A stretch of 64,000 bases of DNA. It comes from Segatella copri (lineage in GTDB: Bacteria > Bacteroidota > Bacteroidia > Bacteroidales > Bacteroidaceae). The position numbers and the translations under genes are program-made. The notes below the pieces were generated by a model, which did not search any database, was not told the origin of the DNA, and worked only from the letters and a program-made list of their open reading frames with translations. Shown here piece by piece: positions 8,289-16,779 of the stretch. Numbering within the stretch: position 1 is the first letter of the stretch; the number at the start of each line of letters is the position of its first letter. The DNA lies in assembly GCF_026015295.1 (NCBI RefSeq), contig NZ_JAPDUW010000001.1:3309501-3373500 (forward strand). Reading direction: 5' to 3'.

Positions 8289-10070
8289 ATGAAGCGAATC
8301 TTATTATTCATCATGGCAATCACCTTCTCGCTCGCACCTTTTGCGCAGAAGCATTCTGCCCAGAAGAAGCCGGTGAGAAAGACTGCCGTAACTGCGAAAA
8401 AGAAGGCTGCTACTCCTGCCAGAAAGACGAACAGCAGAAGTCATGCGGTCAGAAAGACATACAAACCAGCTGCGCCAACCAGAGCAGAACGCAAGGCGGC
8501 AACCTACAGCAATGCCTCTATCCGAGGTTTGCAGGGACAGCGCGCTTCTATCCGGAAGAAGATCAGGGAACAGGAGCAGGCTTTGCAGAGAAATAAGGCG
8601 GATGTGAAGAAACGTCTTGAAGACCTGATGGCGCTGAACGGAGAAATAGACCAGCGTCAGAAGAAGATTGACGGTATCCAGAAGGATATCCATCATATTG
8701 ACGGCAATATCGGCATTCTGCAGGCACAGTTGAAAACGCTTCAGCAACAGTTGCAGGACCGCAAGAACAAGTATATCCGTTCCATGCGCTATATGAGCCG
8801 TCATCATACGGTTCAGGACAAGCTGATGTTCATCTTCAGTGCCAAGAATCTGACACAGATGTATCGCCGCCTTTCCTTCATCCGCCAGTATTCTTCCTAT
8901 CAGAAGGTGCAGGGCGAGGCTGTAAAGGCTAAGCAGAAGCAGGTGAACGAGAAGCACCAGCAGTTGCAGCATGTAAAGGGACATAAGAACACCTTATTAT
9001 ATAAGGGTAAGCAGGAGAAGACGGTTTTGGAAGGTAAGCAGACCCAGCAGCAGGAGATGGTGCAGGGACTGCAGAAACAGCAGAAGACCATTCAGGCTGT
9101 CATCGCCGACCAGCGTCAGAAAGATGCGGCAATCAACGCACAGATTGACCGCTTGATTGCTCAGGAAGTAGCCAAGGCTCGTGCCCGTGCTGCTGCCGAG
9201 GCTAAGAAGAAGGCCGCTGCCGCTGCTGCCGCCAAGAAACGTGCCGAGGAACTGGCTCGCAAGAAAGCTGCTGCCGAGGCTGCTGCCAGGGAGAATGCCC
9301 GTCGTATAGCCGAAGCCAAGGCGCGTGAGGCTGCTGCCGAAGCTGCCCGCAGAAAGGCTGCCGAAGAAGCAAGACTGGCTGCCGAGGCTGCAAGAAAGGC
9401 TCAGGAGGAGGCTGCTGCCCAGGCTGCTGCTCAGGCGAAGGCTAAAGCGCAGGCTAGGGCGCGTGCTGCTGCCGAGGCTGCCAAGCGTGCTGCCGCAGAG
9501 CAGGCTGCCCGTGAGGCTGCTGCCGAACAGGCTGCAAGAAAGGCGGAGGCTGAAAGACAGGCTGCCGAGTTGAAGGCGAAGATGGATGCGGAACGCAGTA
9601 CCCGTGAGATTGCCGCTGCCAAGAAGGAGGCACAGGAGGCTTCTACCTTGAGTTCGGTAGACCGCATGCTGAGCGGTGGATTCGAGGCTAACCGTGGTAG
9701 ATTGCCGATGCCTATCAGTGGCAGTTACCGTGTGGTGAGTCATTTCGGTCAGTATAATGTAGAAGGTTTGAAGGGTGTAACGCTCGACAATAAGGGTATC
9801 AATATCCAGGGCAAGCCGGGTTGTGTGGCTCGCAGCATCTACGATGGTGAGGTGAGTGCCGTCTTCGGTTATGGTGGCATGTGGAACGTGCTGGTCCGTC
9901 ATGGAGCCTACATCTCTGTTTACTGTAATCTGAAATCGGTCAGCGTTCATAAGGGTCAGAAGGTACGTACCCGTCAGGCTTTGGGTAGTGTTGGCTCTGA
10001 AAACATCCTCCAGTTCCAGCTTCGCAAGGAGACTGCCAAGCTCAATCCGGAGGCTTGGCTGAGCAGATAA
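8289..10070 (+). CDS. EnvC-like murein hydrolase activator with degenerate LytM domain
   Basis: This 593-aa exported protein has a signal peptide ending LAPFAQ and then a long coiled coil (about 75-290). An extremely Ala/Lys/Arg/Glu-rich helix follows (about 290-450, with runs such as AAAEAKKKAAAAAAAKKRAEE), and then a C-terminal M23/LytM-type domain (about 475-590). Active M23 peptidases need HxnD and HxH zinc ligands. Here the first site reads NKGINI and the second ends VYCNL, so the zinc ligands are replaced, as in E. coli EnvC, which activates amidases rather than cutting murein itself. The inferred role is activating a cell-separation amidase in the periplasm. It is the last gene of the dut run; a palindromic element and a terminator follow. 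Confidence 0.88.
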   Translation: MKRILLFIMAITFSLAPFAQKHSAQKKPVRKTAVTAKKKAATPARKTNSRSHAVRKTYKPAAPTRAERKAATYSNASIRGLQGQRASIRKKIREQEQALQRNKADVKKRLEDLMALNGEIDQRQKKIDGIQKDIHHIDGNIGILQAQLKTLQQQLQDRKNKYIRSMRYMSRHHTVQDKLMFIFSAKNLTQMYRRLSFIRQYSSYQKVQGEAVKAKQKQVNEKHQQLQHVKGHKNTLLYKGKQEKTVLEGKQTQQQEMVQGLQKQQKTIQAVIADQRQKDAAINAQIDRLIAQEVAKARARAAAEAKKKAAAAAAAKKRAEELARKKAAAEAAARENARRIAEAKAREAAAEAARRKAAEEARLAAEAARKAQEEAAAQAAAQAKAKAQARARAAAEAAKRAAAEQAAREAAAEQAARKAEAERQAAELKAKMDAERSTREIAAAKKEAQEASTLSSVDRMLSGGFEANRGRLPMPISGSYRVVSHFGQYNVEGLKGVTLDNKGINIQGKPGCVARSIYDGEVSAVFGYGGMWNVLVRHGAYISVYCNLKSVSVHKGQKVRTRQALGSVGSENILQFQLRKETAKLNPEAWLSR

Positions 10071-10188
10071 TGTATGGCTGAGCCGATAATGTATGAATAG
10101 TTGCAGCCGAAAGTTTTGCCCCACACGCCCTGAACCAACGGTCACCGGCCGAAGGGAAAGGTAAAGGGCAGAAGCCCCTGGAAGCAGT

Positions 10189-10386
10189 ACGCCCTGAAAG
10201 GGCAGAAGCTCCTAGCCCAGGGCAACGCCCTGGGTATAATAGCAATCAGCAAGTCGCCCTGTAAGGGCAAAAGCTTTGTATATTGCCAGGTATTTGAAAG
10301 CTTTTGCCCTTACAGGGCGACAGGTTTGCGTCCGTAATTACCCAGGGCGTTGCCCTGGGCTAGGAGCTTCTGCCCTTTCAGGGCGT
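10189..10386. repeat. 198-bp palindromic element, copy 2 (inverted orientation)
   Basis: It has the same arms and the same 198-bp length as copy 1. The two asymmetric spacers are reverse complements of those in copies 1, 3 and 4: the left spacer ATAATAGCAATCAGCAAG equals the right spacer of the others, inverted. This copy is therefore in the opposite orientation. Its left flank (from about 10126) carries the module ACGCCCTGAACCAACGGTC...CCGAAGGG that also flanks copies 3 and 4. Confidence 0.9.
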
Positions 10387-10441
10387 GTGGGGGCAAAACC
10401 TTCAGGGCGTGCTGCTTCTAGTTCAATAAATGATAGAAATG

Positions 10442-10477
10442 AAACCTACAATCAATTGGTTTGATTGTAGGTTTTTT
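10442..10477 (+). terminator. Intrinsic terminator downstream of the dut-envC run
   Basis: A perfect 14-bp stem (AAACCTACAATCAA with TTGATTGTAGGTTT), a 5-nt loop and a T-run to 10477. The 198-bp palindrome lies between it and the EnvC-like gene. Confidence 0.85.
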
Positions 10478-10595
10478 AATTGCTTACTAAACCGGTTGCT
10501 ACTGGCATTTTTTTTGTGTTGTAACAAAAACGTTATCTTATTTATCATTTTATTTTTATTAAACATTGCTTTAGACCTAATTCAATTTTATGTTG

Positions 10596-10603
10596 TACTT
10601 TTG
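10596..10603 (+). promoter_or_regulatory. -7 element of the fimbrial operon
   Basis: TACTTTTG fits TAnnTTTG, with TTTAG about 22 nt upstream as a poor -33. It lies 60 nt before the DUF5119 gene. Confidence 0.5.
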
Positions 10604-10662
10604 CACCCAGAAATTTTGAAATGAATATGATAATTAGATAAGAATATAAAGATGAAGCATTC

Positions 10663-11658
10663 ATGAAAAGATGTAAAAGATGTATAGAACTATTCTTGTA
10701 CTGTTGGCTCCTTATCATTTCGCTTACTTCTTGCGTTTATGATGACTATTCCAGTTGTCCGCCAAAGGATGGCCGTAGATTGGTGCGGATTAATGTAGAT
10801 TGGCGTTTGTTTGATAAAGAGGTGCCTACAGGTATGACGGTCATGGTGTTTCCCTGGTCAGGTGGTGCTCCGCATACTGCCTTGACTAATGATATAACAC
10901 ATGCCGACTTTTTCTTGGAACCTGGAAAATATCATGTACTGGTATTCAACCAGAGTACGACCGAGTTTGGTACACTCGAATTTCAGGGAATGGACTCTTA
11001 CGAGACGGCGCGAGCTCTGGTACTGCATACAACATCGCGCTGGTACTCACGTGGAGATAATGAACTGATAGGGGTTGAGCCCGAGTGGCTTGCCTCTGAT
11101 AAACTCGATGAATTCGATGTTTCTGGAGACTATTCTGAGGCTACTTTAACGCCAAGGAATGTGCTTTCGCATATCCAGGTCAACGTGAAAGTTCCAGGTA
11201 TAGGAAACCTGTATTCTGCGAGAGGATCCTTAACTGGTATTTCAGAAGGATTTCTGCTGGGACAGGGGAAGCCGCTTCAGAGTAGTAAGGTGACTTATCT
11301 TCTGGAGTCCTGGACGAAAACGATAGATAAGAATGACGCGACACTAGGAACGTTGACGACATCGTTTAAATGTTTTGGCCTACCAGAAACTGCCCATCCT
11401 GATGCCGAAAACAATAAGCTGTCTTTTTCAGCTTTGTTGATAGACAAAAAGACGCAGGTAGATTATCAGTTTGCGGTAGGAGATAAGTTTAAGGAAGATG
11501 AAAATTCATCGGAGTTAGGTTATTTTTCTTCTCTCCATGTTGATGTTGAGTTGCCGAAACCTTTACCTGATGTGAAGCCTTCGGAAGGAAGTTCTGGCGG
11601 TTTTGACGTCACGGTCAAGGATTGGGGTAAACCTGAGGATATTGATATGGAACTGTAG
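10663..11658 (+). CDS. DUF5119 lipoprotein of a fimbrial locus
   Basis: This 331-aa lipoprotein has the lipobox SLTSC (Cys24). The mature N-terminus VYDDYSSCPP followed by RLVRINVDWR is characteristic of DUF5119 proteins, which are related to FimB/Mfa2-type fimbrial anchor proteins and are usually found beside fimbrillin genes. A short beta-sandwich repeat with LEPGKYHVLVFNQ follows. It is first in a plus-strand series with three fimbrillin-family genes, so the likely role is anchoring or capping the fimbria at the outer membrane. The anchor role is inferred from neighbours and family. Confidence 0.8.
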   Translation: MKRCKRCIELFLYCWLLIISLTSCVYDDYSSCPPKDGRRLVRINVDWRLFDKEVPTGMTVMVFPWSGGAPHTALTNDITHADFFLEPGKYHVLVFNQSTTEFGTLEFQGMDSYETARALVLHTTSRWYSRGDNELIGVEPEWLASDKLDEFDVSGDYSEATLTPRNVLSHIQVNVKVPGIGNLYSARGSLTGISEGFLLGQGKPLQSSKVTYLLESWTKTIDKNDATLGTLTTSFKCFGLPETAHPDAENNKLSFSALLIDKKTQVDYQFAVGDKFKEDENSSELGYFSSLHVDVELPKPLPDVKPSEGSSGGFDVTVKDWGKPEDIDMEL

Positions 11659-11733
11659 AAAAAGTGATAAGAATCAGATAAAAATAGTAAAAGATTAATA
11701 ATAGATTAGTTTAATTTAAAAATCCAAAAAGAT

Positions 11734-12885
11734 ATGGATAAGAAATTCGTTATGGGTATTGCTGCAATGGCAGCGTTGACATTGGTAAGTTGTTCAAGCG
11801 ATGACTTGGATAGTGTTTCAGGCAATTCTTCTAAGAATGAGGCTATCAGCTTTGATAGCTATTTGGGAAGAAGTGCAGTTGCTGTAAATGGTTCACGTGG
11901 TAGCGAGCTGAATAATACTACTCTTCAATCAAAAGGTTTTGGTGTGTTTGGTAACTATAGCACAGAAACTACAACTGCTTATGGTAATAACTTGTTTGAT
12001 AACCAGCCGGTAACTTATGATAAAGCAAAATCAAAGTGGACATATTCTCCTCTTAAGTTTTGGCCATCAGATGGTCATATTGATTTCTTGGCGTATGCTC
12101 CTTATGAAGTAGGTAAGAAGTTAGAAAATACAACTATTTTTGGTTTTACTGTAGACGAAGATATTGCTAAACAGAAAGATTTGGTGTGGTCTAATGCTAC
12201 GGGTAAGATAACAGCAAATGTCACTAGTCCAAAAGAGAAAGTAAAATTTAAATTTAAGCATGCTTTGTCTAGACTTGGTTATACTGTAAAGTTATCTGGA
12301 AATTATTCTTCTAATAATGTAACTTTTACATTGAAGGATATTACATTGGCAGGATCTGCTGATGGAAATACGCCAGCTTTCTATAAAACGGGTACCATAA
12401 ATTTGGCTACTCAGATTACTCCTACTGTTACAGATCCTTGGACGTCAAAAGATAATACTACAAAGCTAAAATTTAATTGGTTCCATGGAAATTATAATAT
12501 ACCAGAACCAAAAGCAGGTACTACAGAGCCATCTTCATATCATCCTAATAAAGATGATAAAGGTAACAGAGACCAGAATGAAGATTATTTGTTTGTAATT
12601 CCACAGAATTTCTTAGATGCAGATGGAAATGGTGATAAACTTTATGTTATCGTAGAGTACGATATAACCTATAATAATGATCCAAAGACAACAATAACAA
12701 ATAAGGTTTATAAGCAAATTAAACAGGACTTCAAGCGGGGTACGGCATATAAGCTTAACTTGACCCTTGGTCTTCCAATCGAATTCGATGTTACTGCTGG
12801 TGTTGATGCTGGTGTTGAAGGTTGGGGAGACGAAGAAAATATCAATATCGGTTCCAATGACAAGAATCCTTGGGATAGAGAATAA
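11734..12885 (+). CDS. Fimbrillin-family lipoprotein (Mfa1/FimA-like subunit)
   Basis: This 383-aa protein has a lipoprotein signal ending TLVSC (Cys20). The fimbrillin N-domain hallmarks are present: ISFDSYLGRSA, GFGVFGNY, the WTYSPLKFWPSDGHIDFLAYAP type segment, and KFKFKHALSRLGYTVKL. The C-terminus resembles a donor strand (EFDVTAGVDAGVEGWGDEEN). Such subunits are exported as lipoproteins, cleaved at the surface and polymerised by strand exchange. It has lower GC than the surrounding core genes. The next fimbrillin gene starts 2 nt after its stop codon, so they are co-transcribed. Confidence 0.88.
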   Translation: MDKKFVMGIAAMAALTLVSCSSDDLDSVSGNSSKNEAISFDSYLGRSAVAVNGSRGSELNNTTLQSKGFGVFGNYSTETTTAYGNNLFDNQPVTYDKAKSKWTYSPLKFWPSDGHIDFLAYAPYEVGKKLENTTIFGFTVDEDIAKQKDLVWSNATGKITANVTSPKEKVKFKFKHALSRLGYTVKLSGNYSSNNVTFTLKDITLAGSADGNTPAFYKTGTINLATQITPTVTDPWTSKDNTTKLKFNWFHGNYNIPEPKAGTTEPSSYHPNKDDKGNRDQNEDYLFVIPQNFLDADGNGDKLYVIVEYDITYNNDPKTTITNKVYKQIKQDFKRGTAYKLNLTLGLPIEFDVTAGVDAGVEGWGDEENINIGSNDKNPWDRE

Positions 12886-12887
12886 TA

Positions 12888-14018
12888 ATGAATTTAATAA
12901 ATTATCATAAGATGAAGTTTCTTCGTTTAGCTTTTTATGTTTTGGTAGCACAGCTGGTATTATCTGGCTGTGCCGGCGAAGGTGTGGAAGAAACTTCATC
13001 TTCTTCATCTTCTGAAATCAACTTTGATGCTTATGTGGGTCGGAATGCTTCAACCCGTTCTAGTATAACCGATATAAAGTTTCTCCAAGGGAGTGTATGG
13101 AACGCCGGATTTGGTGTCTTTGCAAGATACGGCAATACTCATCTGATGGATAAAGAACACGTAACCTGGAGAGAAGGTCATTGGGGATATGACCATATCC
13201 GATTTTGGCCAAGTAGTGGAACTGTGGATTTCTATGCCTTTGCGCCTTATAGTCCATACGTAGCAATGGGCGGCCTACCTGATAGTCTGGTCTGGCAAGA
13301 TAAAAATATTAGTCCATATACTTATATACGGTTTCCTTCTAACGACTCTCCTATAGATTTGGTATGGGCCAAACAACTAGGTCAAACTGCACCAAAATCT
13401 CCTGGTAGTAAAGTGACATTTCAATTTAAGCATGCTTTGGCTCGTTTGAGCTTTGATATCACAGCTCCGAATTTAGAAGATGGTACAGTTATAAAAGTTC
13501 AAAGGGTGAGACTATATGGCGTCTCAGATTTTAAAGGCGTCTTTGTTATGGAGGGCTATCTGAATCTTAATACGGGAGCTTGGATTCTCGCCGATAATGG
13601 TGTTAAATGGCATTATAGTTGGACACCAGAAGGCAAAAAAGCTGACATACCAGATAACGATAACGATAAAAAAGATAGTATCGTATATAAGTTAAGTTAC
13701 CCTCCTGAGTTACCCAATCTAAAAAATAAAGTAACAAATGATGACGATTCTTATATCTTTATAATCCCTCAGACGAAGACCGAAGCGTTTCATCTAGCGA
13801 TAACTTATACGGTAGAGCAGGGAGATTTTAAGGAAACGGTGACGGTAAAGAAAAATCTGCTAGAAGTTCTTCGGCCAGGAGTTCCTAATCCGTCTTTTAC
13901 GTTTGAAAAAGGAAAAGCGTATGTCTTTCATTTGATACTTTCACTTGATCCTGTCGATTTCAGCGTAACGGTTGATGGCAAGAAGAGGGATGAGGTGACA
14001 GGTGAAATAACGATTTAA
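12888..14018 (+). CDS. Fimbrillin-family lipoprotein
   Basis: This 376-aa protein has a lipobox at LVLSGC and the same fimbrillin signatures as its neighbour: INFDAYVGRNAS, GFGVFARYG, IRFWPSSGTVDFYAFAP and VTFQFKHALARLSFDI. The start at 12888 lies 2 nt after the preceding stop. ATG at 12912 gives an equally good signal peptide (MKFLRLAFYVLVAQLVLSGC) and may be the true start. It is probably a structural or accessory fimbrial subunit. Confidence 0.87.
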   Translation: MNLINYHKMKFLRLAFYVLVAQLVLSGCAGEGVEETSSSSSSEINFDAYVGRNASTRSSITDIKFLQGSVWNAGFGVFARYGNTHLMDKEHVTWREGHWGYDHIRFWPSSGTVDFYAFAPYSPYVAMGGLPDSLVWQDKNISPYTYIRFPSNDSPIDLVWAKQLGQTAPKSPGSKVTFQFKHALARLSFDITAPNLEDGTVIKVQRVRLYGVSDFKGVFVMEGYLNLNTGAWILADNGVKWHYSWTPEGKKADIPDNDNDKKDSIVYKLSYPPELPNLKNKVTNDDDSYIFIIPQTKTEAFHLAITYTVEQGDFKETVTVKKNLLEVLRPGVPNPSFTFEKGKAYVFHLILSLDPVDFSVTVDGKKRDEVTGEITI

Positions 14019-14035
14019 TAAGGATAATCTGGAAT

Positions 14036-14980
14036 ATGAAGCGGAATATTTATAGTAAGTTATGGGTGATTTTCTTTGTCTTGATGGGTGCAGCCTGTAC
14101 CAATCAAGTGGAGGATGCTATTCCTGTATCTGGTCAGCCTATCGAGTTTTCTGTGCAATCAGATTGGAAGGAAATTCACAATTCTCGCTCGAATGATAAA
14201 ACGCAATTTGTCAAAGATGACGTGATTCAGATTTTCGGTTTTCATAAATCTTCTCAAGGTGCGGATGAGAATGTTCAGTTTATGTATCAGGAAGGCGATC
14301 CGACGACAGGTCAGAAAGTAAAATTCGATGGTACGAACTGGAATTATACCCCCAAGCGTTTCTGGCCTAAATATGGACTGCTAGATTTTTATGCCAGTTA
14401 TCCATGCGATTCATACAACTCTTCTATTCACTATGACGTAGGAAATAAGAGGATGACTTATAACAATAATTTGACACAAGATCTGTTGTATGGCTTGGCT
14501 ACCAATCGTGATTGTGCAAGTAAACGACTCGTAGAGATCTGGATGGTGCATGCCTTGGCTAAGGTGAAAATTATTTTAGACAAGTCGTCTTTGGGTGATA
14601 TCGGACAAGTTATAGTCTCGGGTTACAAAACTGGCCATTTCTCTCCAATGAACAATAACTATGGAGTCCCTGTTTGGGAAATTGATGATAAAACGCCTAT
14701 TAATGCTACCTTTCATAAATTTGCAGGCGAAGGATACGAAAAAGACGAAGAACTGTTTAATGAGAATTCTGTTACTGTATTTATCTTGCCGGAAAATATT
14801 ACGGGACTCCAGATGTGGGATTATGGTGGTCACCTGATTGATGCTTCTGAAAAAATAAAGGATCTTAAGTTTGAAGCAGGAAAGGTATATAATCTCACGA
14901 TATCAAAATCAAATGGAGTACGGAAGAAGAATACAAATAGCCGTTCTATAGCAATGTCTGTTCGTTGTGTTTCGGAATAG
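14036..14980 (+). CDS. Fimbrillin-family lipoprotein
   Basis: This 314-aa lipoprotein has the lipobox MGAAC and the fimbrillin-type segments IEFSVQSDW, DVIQIFGFH, YTPKRFWPKYGLLDFYASYP and VHALAKVKIIL. It is shorter than its two neighbours and lacks their acidic C-terminal strand, so it may be an accessory or tip-type subunit rather than the main stalk protein. It is the last gene of the operon; repeat modules follow directly. Confidence 0.83.
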   Translation: MKRNIYSKLWVIFFVLMGAACTNQVEDAIPVSGQPIEFSVQSDWKEIHNSRSNDKTQFVKDDVIQIFGFHKSSQGADENVQFMYQEGDPTTGQKVKFDGTNWNYTPKRFWPKYGLLDFYASYPCDSYNSSIHYDVGNKRMTYNNNLTQDLLYGLATNRDCASKRLVEIWMVHALAKVKIILDKSSLGDIGQVIVSGYKTGHFSPMNNNYGVPVWEIDDKTPINATFHKFAGEGYEKDEELFNENSVTVFILPENITGLQMWDYGGHLIDASEKIKDLKFEAGKVYNLTISKSNGVRKKNTNSRSIAMSVRCVSE

Positions 14981-14990
14981 CGAAAAAATA

Positions 14991-15053
14991 TCGACCTGTA
15001 TGGTTGAAATTACCCAATACGCCCTGAACCAACGGTCACCGGCCGAAGGGAAA
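14991..15053. repeat. 63-bp inverted repeat, left copy
   Basis: TCGACCTGTA[T/C]GGTTGAAATTAC and the following bases through GGCCGAAGGGAAA are found in inverted orientation at 18046-18108, with a single mismatch by eye. The pair encloses about 3.1 kb with the Rep_3-type gene and palindrome copies 3 and 4. Confidence 0.85.
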
Positions 15054-15065
15054 GTCACATCCAAT

Positions 15066-15263
15066 ACGCCCTGAAAGGGCAGAAGCTCCTAGCCCAGGGC
15101 ATCGCCCTGGGTTATTACAGACGCAAACTTGTCGCCCTGTAAGGGCAAAAGCTTTAAAATACCTGGCAGTATACAAAGCTTTTGCCCTTACAGGGCGTCT
15201 TGTTGATTGCCATTATACCCAGGGCGATGCCCTGGGCTAGGAGCTTCTGCCCTTTCAGGGCGT
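15066..15263. repeat. 198-bp palindromic element, copy 3
   Basis: It has the same A-spacer-B-centre-B'-spacer-A' structure and length as copy 1, and the same orientation. The centre is ATACCTGGCAGTATAC. Confidence 0.9.
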
Positions 15264-15380
15264 GCTGCTTCTGGAGCTTTTGGGCCTTCACCTTGCCTTT
15301 GGCTATGTAATTCCCGCTATTAGGGCTTACTCGGGACTTGCACCCGTTAGACAATGCTCGTGCCGAGCATACCATAAAAA

Positions 15381-15415
15381 AACATTCAACATTCAACATT
15401 CAACATTCAACATTC
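15381..15415. repeat. 7-bp tandem repeat (AACATTC), five units
   Basis: Five exact AACATTC units. The stretch 15264-15380 before it holds no gene. It carries a perfect small hairpin (ATGCTCG, TGC, CGAGCAT) near 15353-15369 next to GGGACTTGCACCCGTTAGAC, which may be a remnant of an insertion sequence; I cannot assign it further. Confidence 0.8.
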
Positions 15416-15418
15416 TCT

Positions 15419-15643
15419 TTACGCCCCCGGCTCGCCCAGGTATTCGAAGATGGTGAATACCTGGCGGGGAGGGAAATACTGGCTATGCTCCTGGTAGCCT
15501 AAACGCTGCAGCTCGTTCCAGAGGGGCTCGCAACGCTTAATCCATCCCATGATATGACGGCGCGCTGTTGCCCCGTCGGTTGTGTCGGGAAAGTAGAGCA
15601 GACCCAGCTCGGTCTTGCTGTACATACGTTGGGGATAATTCAT
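15419..15643 (-). CDS. DUF4248 family protein
   Basis: This 74-aa protein has the family pattern MYSKTELGLLYFP at the start, a central GWIKRCEPLWNELQRLGY and the C-terminal FTIFEYLGEP. DUF4248 proteins are small, specific to Bacteroidota and often near replication or mobile-element genes; their function is not established. It lies 14 nt downstream of the Rep_3-type gene on the same strand and is probably co-transcribed with it. Confidence 0.7.
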   Translation of the reverse strand: MNYPQRMYSKTELGLLYFPDTTDGATARRHIMGWIKRCEPLWNELQRLGYQEHSQYFPPRQVFTIFEYLGEPGA

Positions 15644-15657
15644 AAGCTTTATATTTT

Positions 15658-16779
15658 TTACAATCCTTCTACACCATGATCCTTAAAGAAACCTATCATC
15701 GCTGTGGTCATATAGCCACCCATGTTCATCTTCTTGTTCGAACGCCTGCAGTTGGCTATGTAATAATCCTTTCGCAGGAAGAAGTCCTCCAGGTCGCCAA
15801 TCATATCTAACCTGAGATAGCCGCTCAGCTGGTCAGCCTTCTTCTCGCTCACATCATAATTGTATTGCAGCCGGAGTTTCAGTTTGCTCCGCTGTCCTCT
15901 CAGTTCGCTGCTCACTTCTGCACCCTCCGCAGTTTCGCCAGAAGTGCGACGGTCGTGCAGGGTAAAGGTGATGTGTTCGGGCAGGTGATGCTTCACTTTT
16001 TCACCCTCCTCCAGAAAGAAAGGCTTATAGGTAAGATACTGGTCGATGATGTGGTTCTGGTAAAGGCGCTTGAGGTCTTTGCAGGCAAAAGTCAGACATT
16101 TGTTGTCCAGTGCCGACCAGGTCTTGTAGTAATCTTCCCTGCCATGCATCAGTTGCTGGATATGCGCCGTTTTGCAGATGGTGAATCCCTTTGCACCCCA
16201 GCAATTCATGATGATATATAACTTGATGCTCGATGCGCTGCGGCATTGGTTGATGGCATTGAGGTCGATACGGCTGACTCCCTTGTCGAAACTGTAGAAA
16301 AACCGAATCACGTTGTTGTCGAAGCGGAATTTTACCATCCAGTTCTTGTGCCGGTCTTGGTATATCTCGCTCTTAAACAGGCATGTAAATTTCCGGTATA
16401 ATGTCTGTTTTTCCAGCTTAAACGGCAGCAGGATGGGCTGGGATTCTATACGCTTGATGGCATCGCGCAATTGCGCATAATGGTGAGCACCATAAGGTAA
16501 CTCCGACAGTTTCATGATGACATCGGTGTGGCCTGCAGCTCTCTGTTCTGCGGTGAAGCCATTAAAAGTCTGTGATGTTACCTGATAAGGGATCACATAG
16601 CCCAAGATGGCTTTCTGGGCATGCTTGATAATCTGCAGAACGATTTTGAGTTCTAGCACAGAATAGTTCTGGTAAGACAATCCCTGTACGCCAAGGATGG
16701 CTATCAGTTGTTTCTCTTGTTGATTTGTCAGAGGGAAGGCCTGCTGCCCGCCCTGCTGCTGTTGATTAAATTGTTCCAT
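15658..16779 (-). CDS. Rep_3-type replication initiation protein
   Basis: This 373-aa protein resembles plasmid initiators of the Rep_3 (RepB/RepE) class with two winged-helix domains. The N-terminal half has ELPYGAHHYAQLRDAIKRI and the second half ASSIKLYIIMNCWGAKGF followed by DLKRLYQNHIIDQYLTY, which is the usual layout. Such proteins bind iterons and open an origin. In a chromosomal setting this suggests an integrated or degenerate replicon. The gene is preceded by a long structured leader and an AT-rich region that could contain an origin. A DUF4248 gene follows. Family assignment is by pattern recognition, and a DnaA-like role is not claimed. Confidence 0.65.
   Translation of the reverse strand: MEQFNQQQQGGQQAFPLTNQQEKQLIAILGVQGLSYQNYSVLELKIVLQIIKHAQKAILGYVIPYQVTSQTFNGFTAEQRAAGHTDVIMKLSELPYGAHHYAQLRDAIKRIESQPILLPFKLEKQTLYRKFTCLFKSEIYQDRHKNWMVKFRFDNNVIRFFYSFDKGVSRIDLNAINQCRSASSIKLYIIMNCWGAKGFTICKTAHIQQLMHGREDYYKTWSALDNKCLTFACKDLKRLYQNHIIDQYLTYKPFFLEEGEKVKHHLPEHITFTLHDRRTSGETAEGAEVSSELRGQRSKLKLRLQYNYDVSEKKADQLSGYLRLDMIGDLEDFFLRKDYYIANCRRSNKKMNMGGYMTTAMIGFFKDHGVEGL

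Noticed and set aside
8997..10145. 382-codon frame antisense to the EnvC-like gene
   Set aside because: It mirrors the Ala-rich coding region (Gly/Ser/Leu-rich low-complexity product) and has no domain.
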